From assembly GCF_900129355.1 (NCBI RefSeq), contig NZ_FQVL01000012.1, positions 27,246 to 91,245 on the forward strand: 64,000 bases of DNA. Direction: 5' to 3'. A program made the translations under genes and the position numbers. Shown here piece by piece: positions 1 through 8,761 of the stretch. The notes under the pieces are model-generated. The model was not told the DNA's origin. It did not search any database and was given only the letters and a program-made list of their open reading frames with translations. The number at the start of each line of letters is the position of its first letter. The stretch's first letter is position 1. The stretch is from Seinonella peptonophila. GTDB lineage: Bacteria > Bacillota > Bacilli > Thermoactinomycetales > Thermoactinomycetaceae.

Positions 1-279
1 TGAAGATGTCTGTAAATGATCAATATTTATTCCTTCCTTTTGCAAGGATTGAATCAGTTGATTGCCAAAATCATCTTTCCCCACCGAACCGAGCATAATA
101 GTCTCAGCCTCTAAACGAGCAGCAGCAACGGCTTGATTGGCGCCTTTCCCCCCTGGAATCACATGAGCCCGCTCACCTAAAATCGTCTCACCCTGAACTG
201 GAGCCCGCTCTGCTTCGACAACAATATCCATATTCAAACTTCCAACAACGACAATCTTGGGCACTTTCGCCTCTACCAT
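1..279 (-). CDS. rbsK: Ribokinase, N-terminal part (gene runs off the window)
   Basis: Ribokinase (PfkB family) phosphorylates D-ribose to ribose-5-phosphate in the cytoplasm. The 93 visible residues show the N-terminal strand GSLNMDIV, the substrate-binding stretch PGGKGANQAVAAARL at about residues 42-56, and GSVGKDDFG. The catalytic C-terminal GAGD region lies outside the window. The ATG at 279 follows GAGAGG and lies one base beyond the LacI stop codon, so the two genes are translationally linked. As the last visible gene of a nucleoside uptake and hydrolysis operon, it would use the ribose released by the two nucleosidases. Confidence 0.92.
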   Translation of the reverse strand, partial: MVEAKVPKIVVVGSLNMDIVVEAERAPVQGETILGERAHVIPGGKGANQAVAAARLEAETIMLGSVGKDDFGNQLIQSLQKEGINIDHLQTSS

Positions 280-280
280 T

Positions 281-1294
281 TCATAATCGACCTCTCTTTG
301 TCGAACCACGTTCAACCAATTTAACCTCTAATTCGTAAACAATTTCATGATCTGAAATTCCACCTATCTTCTCAATGAGAATTTGCGCTGCCAATCTACC
401 CATCTCATAAATCGGCTGGACAACTGTTGTTAATTCTGGCTCTGTTATCTGAGAAAGCTGTATCCCATCATATCCACAGATTGCTACTTGCTCTGGAACT
501 GAGATTCCCATACATCGTAGCTCTTTTAATGCACCAATTGCCATCATATCATTCCCAGCAAAAATCCCATCAATCTCTGGATGGCGTAATAACAATTTGC
601 GAACCGCCTGACGACCCCCTTCTATCTGAAAATAGCCTGGTTCTAATAAGGATTGATCAAACCATGAGAAAGATTCTACTTCTTGAATATAGCTTTTATA
701 TCGCTCTTTTGCGGTGATGAGATGTTGAGGCCCGTATATATGAGCGATCGTTTCGCAACCAACAGAGCGTAAATGCTGAATGGCCTGATGTACACCTTGG
801 CGATTTTGGGTGCGAATTACACTAACTGAGGATTCACGTTGTTCATTGATAAATGCTCGATCCATCAGTACAGCTGGAATTCCTTGTCTTTGTAATTCAT
901 ATATTTCTTCTTCAGCAAGTGCATTCGATGCAAAGATAATCCCATCTATCGACTTACTTTTCAATACATCTAAATATACTTTTTCCTTTTCACTCTGATC
1001 ATCAGAGTTACAAAGAAACAAGGTAAATCCCCGCTGTCTTGCCATATCTTCAATCGCTCTTGCTAATTCAGCAAAAAAGGGATTTTGAATGTCTGGCATA
1101 ATGACTGCAATCCCTTTCAGCTTTTTTCCTGCTAACACCTGAGCAACTGAATTGGGTACATATTGTAGCTCACGAATGGCAGCCATTACTTTCTTTTTTG
1201 TATTGACATCTACATAACCCTTCTCATTGATCACCCTTGAAACAGTAGCTATTGATACATTTGCTAAAGCTGCCACATCACGAATTGTTGACAA
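281..1294 (-). CDS. LacI-family transcriptional regulator of the nucleoside/ribose operon
   Basis: This is a DNA-binding repressor of the LacI/PurR family, 337 residues, the usual size. The N-terminal helix-turn-helix and hinge helix are clear at residues 3-30 (TIRDVAALANVSIATVSRVI). The rest is a periplasmic-binding-protein-like effector domain (AVIMPDIQNPFFAEL, DGIFAGNDMMAIGAL, AICGYDG, TTVVQP). The start is TTG at 1294, chosen because AAGGAGGTG stands 9 bases upstream. It lies between a nucleosidase and ribokinase, so the effector is plausibly ribose or a nucleoside. The cre-like boxes upstream of the operon (8402-8415 and 8456-8469) could serve this protein or CcpA; the sequence cannot separate the two. 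Confidence 0.9.
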   Translation of the reverse strand: MSTIRDVAALANVSIATVSRVINEKGYVDVNTKKKVMAAIRELQYVPNSVAQVLAGKKLKGIAVIMPDIQNPFFAELARAIEDMARQRGFTLFLCNSDDQSEKEKVYLDVLKSKSIDGIIFASNALAEEEIYELQRQGIPAVLMDRAFINEQRESSVSVIRTQNRQGVHQAIQHLRSVGCETIAHIYGPQHLITAKERYKSYIQEVESFSWFDQSLLEPGYFQIEGGRQAVRKLLLRHPEIDGIFAGNDMMAIGALKELRCMGISVPEQVAICGYDGIQLSQITEPELTTVVQPIYEMGRLAAQILIEKIGGISDHEIVYELEVKLVERGSTKRGRL

Positions 1295-1330
1295 GCGCCT
1301 CTACACCTCCTTGATCCAGATGATTTACTT

Positions 1331-2263
1331 TTAGCGATAGTTTTGAAGTGTATCCAGCATGAGGCTCCAAAATTTATCTTGATTTAATTCCATTGCGACA
1401 TGGACATTTGCTGCTCGTTTTGTCACACCATGTAGATCTATAACAGTCATGCCATAAGTAAACTGGCCATTGGTTTCCACATCTACGCGCAGATGCGAAG
1501 TTGTGAATACATCAGGGTCAATACAATAAGCTACACAACATGCATCATGAATGGGAGCCCCTTCAAATCCAAATACCTCTTTGTATGTTTCACTAAAGAA
1601 TTCAAGCAGTTCGACCACAAAGCGAGCAACTTTATGATCGATCTGAGCAATCTGTTGTTGAATCGCTTTGGTTGCAATTGCTTGGTGAGTAAGATCAAGC
1701 CCTACCATTGTAATCGGTACACCACTATCGAGGACAATCTGTGCAGCTTCCGCATCAACATAGATATTAAATTCAGCAGCAGGAGTCCAGTTTCCAAATC
1801 TACCCCCACCCATAAAGACAATCTCCTCGATTTTATCTAGAATCTTTGGTTCCTTTCGAATAGCTAATGCAATATTGGTTAAGGGTCCCACAGGAACCAA
1901 TGTAATCTTCTCATCTGATTGTGAGAGCGTTTGGATGATAAAATCGACTGCATCGATTTCTAGAAGTGGTTTTGTAGGTGTGGGGAGTGAAGGCCCATCT
2001 AAACCAGATTCTCCATGAATGCTGCTAGCAGTCACCTGTTCTCTCACAAGTGGTCTACTCGCACCTTGGGCAATGGGAACATGAATACCAGCTAATTCAC
2101 ATACTTTTTGCGCATTGAGAGTCGTCTTTTCGATGGTCGAATTACCAGCAACTGTTGTAACTCCTACTAATTCAATTTTTGGATTAGCAGCTGCCATCAA
2201 TAAAGCAATGGCATCATCATGTCCAGGATCACAATCTAGTATGATTTTTCGAGCTTTAAGCAT
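1331..2263 (-). CDS. Inosine/uridine-preferring nucleoside hydrolase (paralogue 1)
   Basis: This enzyme hydrolyses the N-glycosidic bond of ribonucleosides to ribose and free base. The hallmarks are the Ca-binding DCDPGHDDA motif near the N-terminus, FMGGG, the AEFNIYVDAEAA segment that binds ribose, and IHDACCVAY near residue 240, which carries the catalytic His-Asp pair. Its length (310 residues) is normal. The ATG at 2263 is preferred to the GTG three codons upstream because AGGGGTG lies 6 bases before it. It overlaps closely with the second nucleosidase gene, and the proteins are clear but diverged paralogues, suggesting different base preference. Confidence 0.92.
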   Translation of the reverse strand: MLKARKIILDCDPGHDDAIALLMAAANPKIELVGVTTVAGNSTIEKTTLNAQKVCELAGIHVPIAQGASRPLVREQVTASSIHGESGLDGPSLPTPTKPLLEIDAVDFIIQTLSQSDEKITLVPVGPLTNIALAIRKEPKILDKIEEIVFMGGGRFGNWTPAAEFNIYVDAEAAQIVLDSGVPITMVGLDLTHQAIATKAIQQQIAQIDHKVARFVVELLEFFSETYKEVFGFEGAPIHDACCVAYCIDPDVFTTSHLRVDVETNGQFTYGMTVIDLHGVTKRAANVHVAMELNQDKFWSLMLDTLQNYR

Positions 2264-2268
2264 GGATA

Positions 2269-3198
2269 TCACCCCTGTTGTAATAATGTTTGAATGAATA
2301 ATTGGCTAAAACGTTCTCTTTCTATATTCATCGCTACTTGAAGCTTTGGACGGGGATCAGCTGGGTCTACTTGGAGAAATGGTCTTACATCGATAATTGT
2401 CATCCCTCTAGTCAAACCTTCCTGTGTTTCCACTTCCACTGGTAACACTTCTGTCTGAATAACTGATTCATCGATCACAGCACAGACAGCAGATGGATCA
2501 CAGAGAAAAGTCTCATCATTGTTATCACGTAAAAATTGAATCAAACGATATGCATATTGAGCAACAGGTGTCTGTGTTTCCTTCAATTGCATATTTTCCT
2601 CTGGATGAAGTACTGCCTGCATACAAACATCCCAAGTAACTAAGCGAATGGGTAAACCTGATGAAAAGACAACATGTGCTGCATCTGGGTCTACATAGAT
2701 GTTAAACTCAGCCACAGGTGTAACATTTCCACCCTTTGCGCCTGCGCCACCCATAATTACTAATTCTCTTATATTATCCTGAATAGAGGGTTCCTTTTTA
2801 AGTGCAACTGCCATATTCGTTAAAGGCCCTAATAGGATTAAAGTAACAGGCTCTGGTGACTCTTTCACTTTACGAATCATCAAATCAACACCATGTTCTT
2901 CGACACCATTTCGCACAACTTCAGGCAACTGGATATCACCAAATCCGCTCTCCCCATGTATCTCGGCAGCCGTGTGTAAGGGACGAATCAATGGAGCGTC
3001 CATTCCCCTTGCAACAGGGATATCTGGAGCTTGCGCAATATCTAATACCGCAAGCGTATTTCGATAAGTGTGATCAACATGCACATTTCCAGATACTGTT
3101 GAAATTCCAATCACATCGAGTAAGGGGCTTTGGAGCGCAAACAACAGAGCTAATGCATCATCCACACCGGTATCTACATCTATAAAAACAGGTTTCAT
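2269..3198 (-). CDS. Inosine/uridine-preferring nucleoside hydrolase (paralogue 2)
   Basis: This is a second nucleosidase of the IunH/RihA family, 309 residues. It has the N-terminal metal motif DVDTGVDDA, IMGGAGAKGGN and AEFNIYVDPDAA. One point differs from its neighbour. In the segment where family members usually carry a His-Asp pair (HDAC in paralogue 1), this protein reads FLCDPSAV, with Cys in place of His. That His is linked in the family to protonating the leaving base, so substrate choice or rate may differ. Start ATG 3198 follows GAGGTG by 6 bases. Together with paralogue 1 it would feed ribose to ribokinase. Confidence 0.9.
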   Translation of the reverse strand: MKPVFIDVDTGVDDALALLFALQSPLLDVIGISTVSGNVHVDHTYRNTLAVLDIAQAPDIPVARGMDAPLIRPLHTAAEIHGESGFGDIQLPEVVRNGVEEHGVDLMIRKVKESPEPVTLILLGPLTNMAVALKKEPSIQDNIRELVIMGGAGAKGGNVTPVAEFNIYVDPDAAHVVFSSGLPIRLVTWDVCMQAVLHPEENMQLKETQTPVAQYAYRLIQFLRDNNDETFLCDPSAVCAVIDESVIQTEVLPVEVETQEGLTRGMTIIDVRPFLQVDPADPRPKLQVAMNIERERFSQLFIQTLLQQG

Positions 3199-3208
3199 TT
3201 TCTCCACC

Positions 3209-4162
3209 TCACGATTGTGTAGTTGATTGTGATGTTAATTCAAGCTGCTTCTTCTTCTTTCGGATCGCTAGAATAATTAATGCAAGAATGGTGACTACGT
3301 ATGGGATCATTTGCACAAACTGGCTGGGTATTTGGTTGCCAGGAATCGTTTGTACAATAGTTGTAATCGTACTACCTAATCCAAAAATAAGAGAACCGAT
3401 CAATATGCCAACTGGATTACTACCGCCTAACATCACAACTGCTAGAGCAATAAAACCTGTTCCTGCAGTCATATCTTTAACAAACATACTTGTCATCCCC
3501 ATTGATAGATAAGCCCCTGCTAAACCAGCAAACAATCCACTCCATGCCAAGGCGATAAATTGCATCCGATCAACAGAAATTCCTAATGATGCAGCTGCTT
3601 CGGGGGATTCACCTACTGCACGTAAATGAATACCATGAGGCGTTCTATAAAGTAATACCAAACAAAGAAAAACAGCTATGATTGAAACCCAAACCATTAA
3701 ATTGTGTCCACTTAACAATTTTCCAATAATCGGAATTTGTTCGATGAATGGAATATGAATAGAGGGAATACGGTTTAGCTGCTCTGGTGAATAATTTCCT
3801 GTCAATCCATAGATTTTGTTCATTAAGAAAATGGTTAGACCTGAACCAAGAATGTTGACAGCAAATCCAACAATAATGATATCAACCTTTAGTTTGATGG
3901 AAAAAAAACCCATCAACATGCTAACCAATATGGAAATGATAACACCAGCTACTACACCTAAAAGCCAACTACCTGTAGCTGCACCAACTGCAATTGAGCT
4001 AAAAGCAGAAAGTAACATAATCCCTTCCAAGCCGATATTAACTACGCCACCGACCATCGAAATCATGCCACCAAGAGCGGATAAAAGGATTGGAACGGTT
4101 ACTCGTAGCAAGACAACAAAAAGGGTTAAATTTAATACCTGCTCCCAAATTGCTTGAATCAT
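3209..4162 (-). CDS. nupQ: Nucleoside ABC transporter permease, NupQ type
   Basis: This is an integral membrane subunit of a BMP-type ABC importer for nucleosides. The 317 residues are almost wholly hydrophobic, with about eight to ten predicted membrane segments and the BPD_transp_2 family signature GLEGIMLLSAF / GESPEAAASLGI / AVVMLGGSNPVG. Its length matches NupQ of Bacillus subtilis. The ATG at 4162 is chosen over the GTG three codons upstream because the upstream gene end supplies GGCGGTGAG as the ribosome-binding site. Translation is coupled to the preceding permease gene. It forms the pore with NupP and is powered by NupO. Confidence 0.92.
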   Translation of the reverse strand: MIQAIWEQVLNLTLFVVLLRVTVPILLSALGGMISMVGGVVNIGLEGIMLLSAFSSIAVGAATGSWLLGVVAGVIISILVSMLMGFFSIKLKVDIIIVGFAVNILGSGLTIFLMNKIYGLTGNYSPEQLNRIPSIHIPFIEQIPIIGKLLSGHNLMVWVSIIAVFLCLVLLYRTPHGIHLRAVGESPEAAASLGISVDRMQFIALAWSGLFAGLAGAYLSMGMTSMFVKDMTAGTGFIALAVVMLGGSNPVGILIGSLIFGLGSTITTIVQTIPGNQIPSQFVQMIPYVVTILALIILAIRKKKKQLELTSQSTTQS

Positions 4163-4167
4163 TGATC

Positions 4168-5220
4168 TCACCGCCCTTGCCTGAGAAGATATTTCTGTCG
4201 TAAAAATGTAAAAATAGCTTGAGAAGAAACAAGGAGAACCAAGATGACCTGGATAATGACCGCTAATTCTCGTGGAACATCACTAGCTCCTTGCATCAAT
4301 TGGGCACCAACTTGCAGGTAAGCGTAAAACAAGGCCGCCACTGCCACACCAAACGGATGATTGCGAGCTAGTAAGGCGATTATAATTCCATCAAAGCCTA
4401 GATTGATTGAAAAATAATCTTTAAATGTTCCATGAACACCTAAAATTTCTATGATCCCAGCAAGTGCTGCTAAACCACCACTAATTACAACACTTAAAAT
4501 GATGATTTTTTTAGTTGAGATTCCGCCATAATGAGCAAAACGACTATTTTGTCCTACCATACGCAGCTCGTAACCAAACTTTGTTTTATATAGGAGTAAA
4601 TAGATGACAATCACCGTTGCAAGGGCGATGATGATCCCATAATGCGCAGTAAAACCTTCAACAATCCGCCCTAAACGCAGATCTGAAGCGATATATTGCA
4701 TACGCGCATACCCACCACTTGCAGGGTCTTTAAAAATATTATTTACAAAATAAGAGGTTGAAAGAATCGCTATGAAATTAAGCATTAATGTGGTAACAAT
4801 TTCATCTGTATTTAGATATGCTTTTAAAAATCCAGGAATTGCTCCAAAAATTGCGCCTGCACAGATTGCTGCAAGAAAAATGATTGGTAAATGAACCCAA
4901 ACAGGTAATCCAGGAATATAAAGAGCTGCCAAAGCACCAACAAATGCACCCATATACAACTGTCCTTCTGCCCCCATGCTAAACACGCCTGCTTGAAAGA
5001 CAATCGCTAAAGCAAGTCCAGTAAAGATAAGTGGAACAGCCTTATTTAAAACAGTGCCGATGTTAAAAGCACTGGATATCGGACCTAAAAGTAGTGATTG
5101 AATTGCTGTTAATGGCTCCTCGCTTACAATATAGATGATGATAATACCCAGCAGAATGGCTACAAGTGCTGCGCCTATAATTCCTGTCAACTCTAACGTC
5201 AACGTTTTTCTTGTATTCAT
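4168..5220 (-). CDS. nupP: Nucleoside ABC transporter permease, NupP type
   Basis: This is the second membrane subunit of the nucleoside importer, 350 residues, the usual length for NupP. It begins with a short cytoplasmic tail and a strong membrane anchor. It carries the family features MGAEGQLYMGAFVGAL and IIALLARNHPFGV. The ATG start overlaps the ATPase stop codon as ATGA, a classical coupling arrangement. Its end merges with the ribosome-binding site of nupQ, so the three genes are one transcript. The pairing of unlike permeases is typical of BMP/sugar-type importers in Firmicutes. Confidence 0.92.
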   Translation of the reverse strand: MNTRKTLTLELTGIIGAALVAILLGIIIIYIVSEEPLTAIQSLLLGPISSAFNIGTVLNKAVPLIFTGLALAIVFQAGVFSMGAEGQLYMGAFVGALAALYIPGLPVWVHLPIIFLAAICAGAIFGAIPGFLKAYLNTDEIVTTLMLNFIAILSTSYFVNNIFKDPASGGYARMQYIASDLRLGRIVEGFTAHYGIIIALATVIVIYLLLYKTKFGYELRMVGQNSRFAHYGGISTKKIIILSVVISGGLAALAGIIEILGVHGTFKDYFSINLGFDGIIIALLARNHPFGVAVAALFYAYLQVGAQLMQGASDVPRELAVIIQVILVLLVSSQAIFTFLRQKYLLRQGR

Positions 5221-6764
5221 TCAGCCACCGCCTCTTGCTCCTGCCTTTTAATGCCTAACATATAACTACCGATTTCTTCTTCTGATAACGGCGTAGAATT
5301 ATCTAAAATCGCCACAATCTCCCCGTTGTATAGAACACCAATTCGATCACTCAAGTTGATCACTTCAGATAGCTCTGCTGAAACGAGCAATACCGCCGTA
5401 CCTTCATCACGTTTTTTAATAATTTCCCGGTGAATAAATTCAATGGCTCCAATATCAACACCACGTGTAGGCTGAGAAGCAATTAATAGTTTTGGGTTTT
5501 TCGATAGCTCTCGAGCAATGATCACTTTTTGCAAGTTGCCCCCAGACAATGATCCTGCCAATGCATCTTCATTTTGAACACGAATATCAAAATCCTTAAT
5601 CATTTGCTGTGAGAACCCCTTGATTTTTTTCTGTTCCAAGAATGGACCACGACGATATTCCTTCGCTCGACAACAGTCAAGAATTAGATTTTCGGAGATT
5701 GTTGAAGTTAAGCATGCACCTGTTGTTTGCCGATCTTCTGGAATATGTCCAATCTTCATTGCGCGAATTTGGGCAACCGTTTTTTCTGTTAAGTCTTGAC
5801 CGAGATATTCAATTTGTCCTGACTTTATTTTCCTTAATCCAGTAATCGCTTCAATCAACTCAGTCTGTCCATTTCCCTCAACCCCAGCAAAGCCAAAAAT
5901 TTCACCAGCACGAATTTGAAATGAAACATTACGAATTGCCTCTAACCCTTTATCATCTGGTACAGTTAAATGATTAACTTTTAACACAGGTTCTTTCGGT
6001 TTTGCTTCCTCTTTTTCTACTCGGAACAAAACATTTCTACCTACCATTAATTTCGATATCTCTTCTTGACTTGAATTTTTGGTTTGTACAGTTTCAATCG
6101 TTTTTCCAGCCCGTAAAATTGTTGCCCGATCAGATATTTCCATTACTTCTCTCAACTTATGGGTAATAAAAATCACCGTATAATTTTCTTTAACCAACTC
6201 TTTCATCGAATGAAACAATTCATCAGTCTCTTGTGGCGTTAAGACGGCTGTTGGTTCGTCCAGAATAATTAATCGAGCGCCTCGATAAAGGACTTTTAAG
6301 ATTTCTACTCTTTGCTTTTGTCCAACAGAGATCATCTCCACTTTTGCTTGTGGATCAACTTTTAATGTATAACGCTGAATTAATTGATCTACCTCTGTCA
6401 ATTCCCTTTTTCGATCTCGAAACAAGGAAAAGAATCCTTTTCTTAACTCATCACCAAGTAATATATTTTCGGAAACTGTAAGTGATGGAACCAACATAAA
6501 ATGTTGATGAACCATGCCAATCCCTTGTTTGATCGCATCCCGTGGACCTTGAAATGTGACAGGTTGCCCTTTATATCTGATCTCACCACTTGTAGGTGTT
6601 TCCAATCCAAACAGAATCTTCATCAAAGTTGATTTACCTGCTCCATTTTCACCGACAAGAGCATGGATTTCTCCTTCGTGAACAGTTAAATCAACACCTT
6701 GATTTGCTTTTGTACCATTGGGGTAAACCTTGTGAATATCTTTCATTTCTAAGAGTACAGTCAT
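5217..6764 (-). CDS. nupO: Nucleoside ABC transporter ATP-binding protein, NupO type (two ABC domains)
   Basis: This ATPase energises nucleoside uptake. The single chain holds two ABC domains. The first (residues 1-240) has a full Walker A GENGAGKST, signature VGQKQR and Walker B LIILDEPT. The second (260-500) has a degenerate Walker A GVEGNGQTE without the GKS/T triplet, the signature LSGGNLQKV and SQPTRGVD. This asymmetry is normal for the sugar/nucleoside import class. Length (515) matches NupO. The lipoprotein gene lies upstream on the same strand but is separated by about 490 bases that hold a mobile-element relic, which is unusual for this operon. Confidence 0.93.
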   Translation of the reverse strand: MTVLLEMKDIHKVYPNGTKANQGVDLTVHEGEIHALVGENGAGKSTLMKILFGLETPTSGEIRYKGQPVTFQGPRDAIKQGIGMVHQHFMLVPSLTVSENILLGDELRKGFFSLFRDRKRELTEVDQLIQRYTLKVDPQAKVEMISVGQKQRVEILKVLYRGARLIILDEPTAVLTPQETDELFHSMKELVKENYTVIFITHKLREVMEISDRATILRAGKTIETVQTKNSSQEEISKLMVGRNVLFRVEKEEAKPKEPVLKVNHLTVPDDKGLEAIRNVSFQIRAGEIFGFAGVEGNGQTELIEAITGLRKIKSGQIEYLGQDLTEKTVAQIRAMKIGHIPEDRQTTGACLTSTISENLILDCCRAKEYRRGPFLEQKKIKGFSQQMIKDFDIRVQNEDALAGSLSGGNLQKVIIARELSKNPKLLIASQPTRGVDIGAIEFIHREIIKKRDEGTAVLLVSAELSEVINLSDRIGVLYNGEIVAILDNSTPLSEEEIGSYMLGIKRQEQEAVAE

Positions 6765-6891
6765 CAGATTTCACCCTCATGATCGAAAATGGAGAAGGCG
6801 AGGTGAACTCACCTTCACAACTATAGACAAGAGCTATACTTTTCATTGAGCACCTTGATTATTAATAATCTAAATGAAGGTTTTTCATCAA

Positions 6892-7237
6892 TCTATCCAA
6901 ATTCGTCCAAGAGTACTCCCGCTTCTACAAGCGGTGAGGTGAATGGGACGTGGTTCGATATCCCTTTTGCGGGGATGCTTAGAACCACTTTTTTTGTTAG
7001 AATAGTTGTAGCTCTTTGAAAACTGAAGATATGGGGTTGTTGCTGGAAAGGGTCAGTAACGTAAAATCTTCAACCACCCAGCTCACCGAAGTTGCGAAAA
7101 CCAAGCGAAAGTAGGGAGCCTAGCAGAGCATACTTTGTTTTCACCGCTGGGACGGCGGGTAGAGCCTGCTAAGATAACTGGACGTTGGTCTGGTGTTCGC
7201 AGGAATCTACCACCTCTGTAGGTGGTAGTAGTTCAAA
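6892..7237. mobile_element. IS200/IS605-type non-autonomous relic with TnpB-like guide-RNA end (copy 1)
   Basis: About 345 bases between the lipoprotein and ATPase genes hold no open frame. The left end carries a hairpin at about 6914-6936 (arms CTCCCGCTT and AAGCGG-T-GAG). The right end carries a stem-loop at about 7206-7230 (CTACCACCT with AGGTGGTAG) followed by AGTTCAA. This matches the layout of IS605-family ends, where GAATC, a stem and then TCAA form the 3' end of the TnpB omega RNA. A shortened second copy lies at 37090-37308, which proves it is a repeat. No tnpA or tnpB remains. Exact borders are uncertain by a few bases. Confidence 0.7.
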
Positions 7238-7255
7238 GCAAGATTAAATTCACCC

Positions 7256-8302
7256 TCATTTATTATTTTTAAGCAATGACTTCACTTGAATATCTCCATT
7301 GACCAATTTTTGTTCAATCTCTTTCATCTTATCTTGAATATCTTTTGGCACATGTTCTTCATAAAGTTTATCCTTTGCTAAACCTACGCCTTTCTCTTTT
7401 AATCCAAGGACTTCATGTGTACCAAATTTCAACTTACCTTCTTTATACATAGAAAGGGCACGGAAAATGGATTCATCGATATTCTTCATCATGGATGTGA
7501 GAACGCTTCCAGGATAGAGAGCATTTTGGTTTGAGTCGACCCCAATGCTATATTTACCTACATCATGGCTAGCTTCTAATAATCCTAAACCTGCACCTGC
7601 TGCTACATTAAAGGAGATATCTACTTTTTGCGTATTATACTGTGAGAGCGCTTGATCTTTTGCTTTTGGTGCGTTTACAAAATCACCAACATAAGATGCT
7701 ACAACTTGAATTTGGGGATCGATATATTTGGCTCCTTGCTCATAGCCATATTTAAAATCGTTAATAATCGGGATATCTTGTCCACCAATAAAGCCAATCA
7801 CTTTATCTGGATTTGCAGCTTTCAGTTCTTTACTTGTTGTTACCAAACCTGCAAAGGCTCCAGCTAAGAATGAACCATCACTCTGCGAATAGGTCATTGA
7901 ATAAACATTTGGAGAATCTTTTACCACATCATCAAAGAAGATAAATTTGACATCAGGATAACGCTGAGATAATTCTTTGACTGAATCAACCATCTGACTG
8001 GTACCTACCACTACCAAATCGTATTTGCCACCTGAGATCAATGATTCTAAGCCAGAAGCCCAGTCAGCTTGGTTTGTTCCGCCTTCGACTGTTTTTGTTT
8101 TGATGCCTAATTCTTTACGCGCTTTTTCAATGCCTCGCTGTGCTGAATCAACAAAACCTTTATCACCTAGGGAACCGTTTACATAATATAGAACATTAGT
8201 TTCTCCCGATTTTTTTGTAGTTGCAGCACCACCACATCCAGTTACAACCAAGATGAGAGATAAGATTGCGATACATGATAACCATAGTGAGCGTTTCTTC
8301 AT
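7256..8302 (-). CDS. nupN: BMP-family nucleoside-binding lipoprotein, NupN type
   Basis: This is the substrate-binding component of the nucleoside ABC importer, anchored to the outer face of the membrane. A Lys-Arg start, a hydrophobic stretch and the lipobox VTGC near residue 23 define a type II signal peptide. The mature part is a BMP/Med-type periplasmic-binding fold (YVNGSLGDKGFVDSAQRG, VVVGTSQMVDSV, GFIGGQDIPIINDFKYGYEQGA split across the first lobe, SIGVDSNQNAL). The 348-residue length fits. The promoter region upstream has one perfect and one near-perfect cre-like box, so the operon is likely repressed when better carbon sources are present. Confidence 0.93.
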   Translation of the reverse strand: MKKRSLWLSCIAILSLILVVTGCGGAATTKKSGETNVLYYVNGSLGDKGFVDSAQRGIEKARKELGIKTKTVEGGTNQADWASGLESLISGGKYDLVVVGTSQMVDSVKELSQRYPDVKFIFFDDVVKDSPNVYSMTYSQSDGSFLAGAFAGLVTTSKELKAANPDKVIGFIGGQDIPIINDFKYGYEQGAKYIDPQIQVVASYVGDFVNAPKAKDQALSQYNTQKVDISFNVAAGAGLGLLEASHDVGKYSIGVDSNQNALYPGSVLTSMMKNIDESIFRALSMYKEGKLKFGTHEVLGLKEKGVGLAKDKLYEEHVPKDIQDKMKEIEQKLVNGDIQVKSLLKNNK

Positions 8303-8401
8303 TTACAGAGTCCCCTTTCAGATTTTGTAAACTGGTACAAGATGAAAGTGAAGCTTAACTAGATCGAACTTTCGTCTCACCTCTCTCTACGATCTACGAT
8401 G

Positions 8402-8415
8402 TGTAACCGCTTTCA
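8402..8415. promoter_or_regulatory. cre-like operator upstream of the nucleoside operon
   Basis: TGTAACCGCTTTCA fits the Bacillus cre consensus TGWAANCGNTNWCA at every position. It sits about 100 bases upstream of the lipoprotein start. It may bind CcpA or the operon's own LacI-family regulator, since these share the central CG half-site logic. Confidence 0.7.
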
Positions 8416-8455
8416 CATTTTGTTATATCTTATTTATACAACAAAACCTATCATT

Positions 8456-8469
8456 TGAAAACGCTTTTT
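8456..8469. promoter_or_regulatory. Second cre-like operator upstream of the nucleoside operon
   Basis: TGAAAACGCTTTTT matches 12 of 14 cre positions and lies 54 bases from the first box. Between the two, the minus strand offers an AT-rich promoter (TATAAA or TATAAC as a -10), so the operators would bracket it. The rest of 8303-8761 shows no gene. Confidence 0.45.
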
Positions 8470-8695
8470 TATCCAATTTTGATAAAAAGCTTTTAGGCGT
8501 TTCTTTCATAACCCCGAAAATGTAGATTAGAGATACTGTTGCATGCCCATAGCTAAGAAAAAGATCCTCCCAAACCGAAAAAAAAGCTAGTCCTGCTATT
8601 GGATCTCCTGAATCATTTCAATTCTGGAGATGCTTCTTAATGAACATTTTCGGGAGATATATGCTGAAGGCCCGCTTTTACTTACTTTCGATCAC

Positions 8696-8736
8696 TTGAC
8701 AATAAAATAATAACGTAATAAAATATTTTTACGTAA
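8696..8736 (+). promoter_or_regulatory. Promoter with overlapping inverted-repeat operator for the ArsR-like/ClpP operon
   Basis: A consensus -35 TTGACA (8696-8701) and -10 TAAAAT (8719-8724) are separated by 17 bases. The inverted repeat ACGTAA (8713-8718) and TTACGT (8729-8734) straddles the -10 box. This is the expected place for autorepression by the winged-helix protein encoded directly downstream. Confidence 0.7.
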
Positions 8737-8761
8737 ATAATACTTATTAAGTGGTGTTGCA

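Noticed and set aside
8303..8761. Purine riboswitch ahead of the nucleoside operon
   Set aside because: I looked for the three-way junction with TATAATCC-type conserved loops and found none; only cre-like boxes and a promoter stand out.
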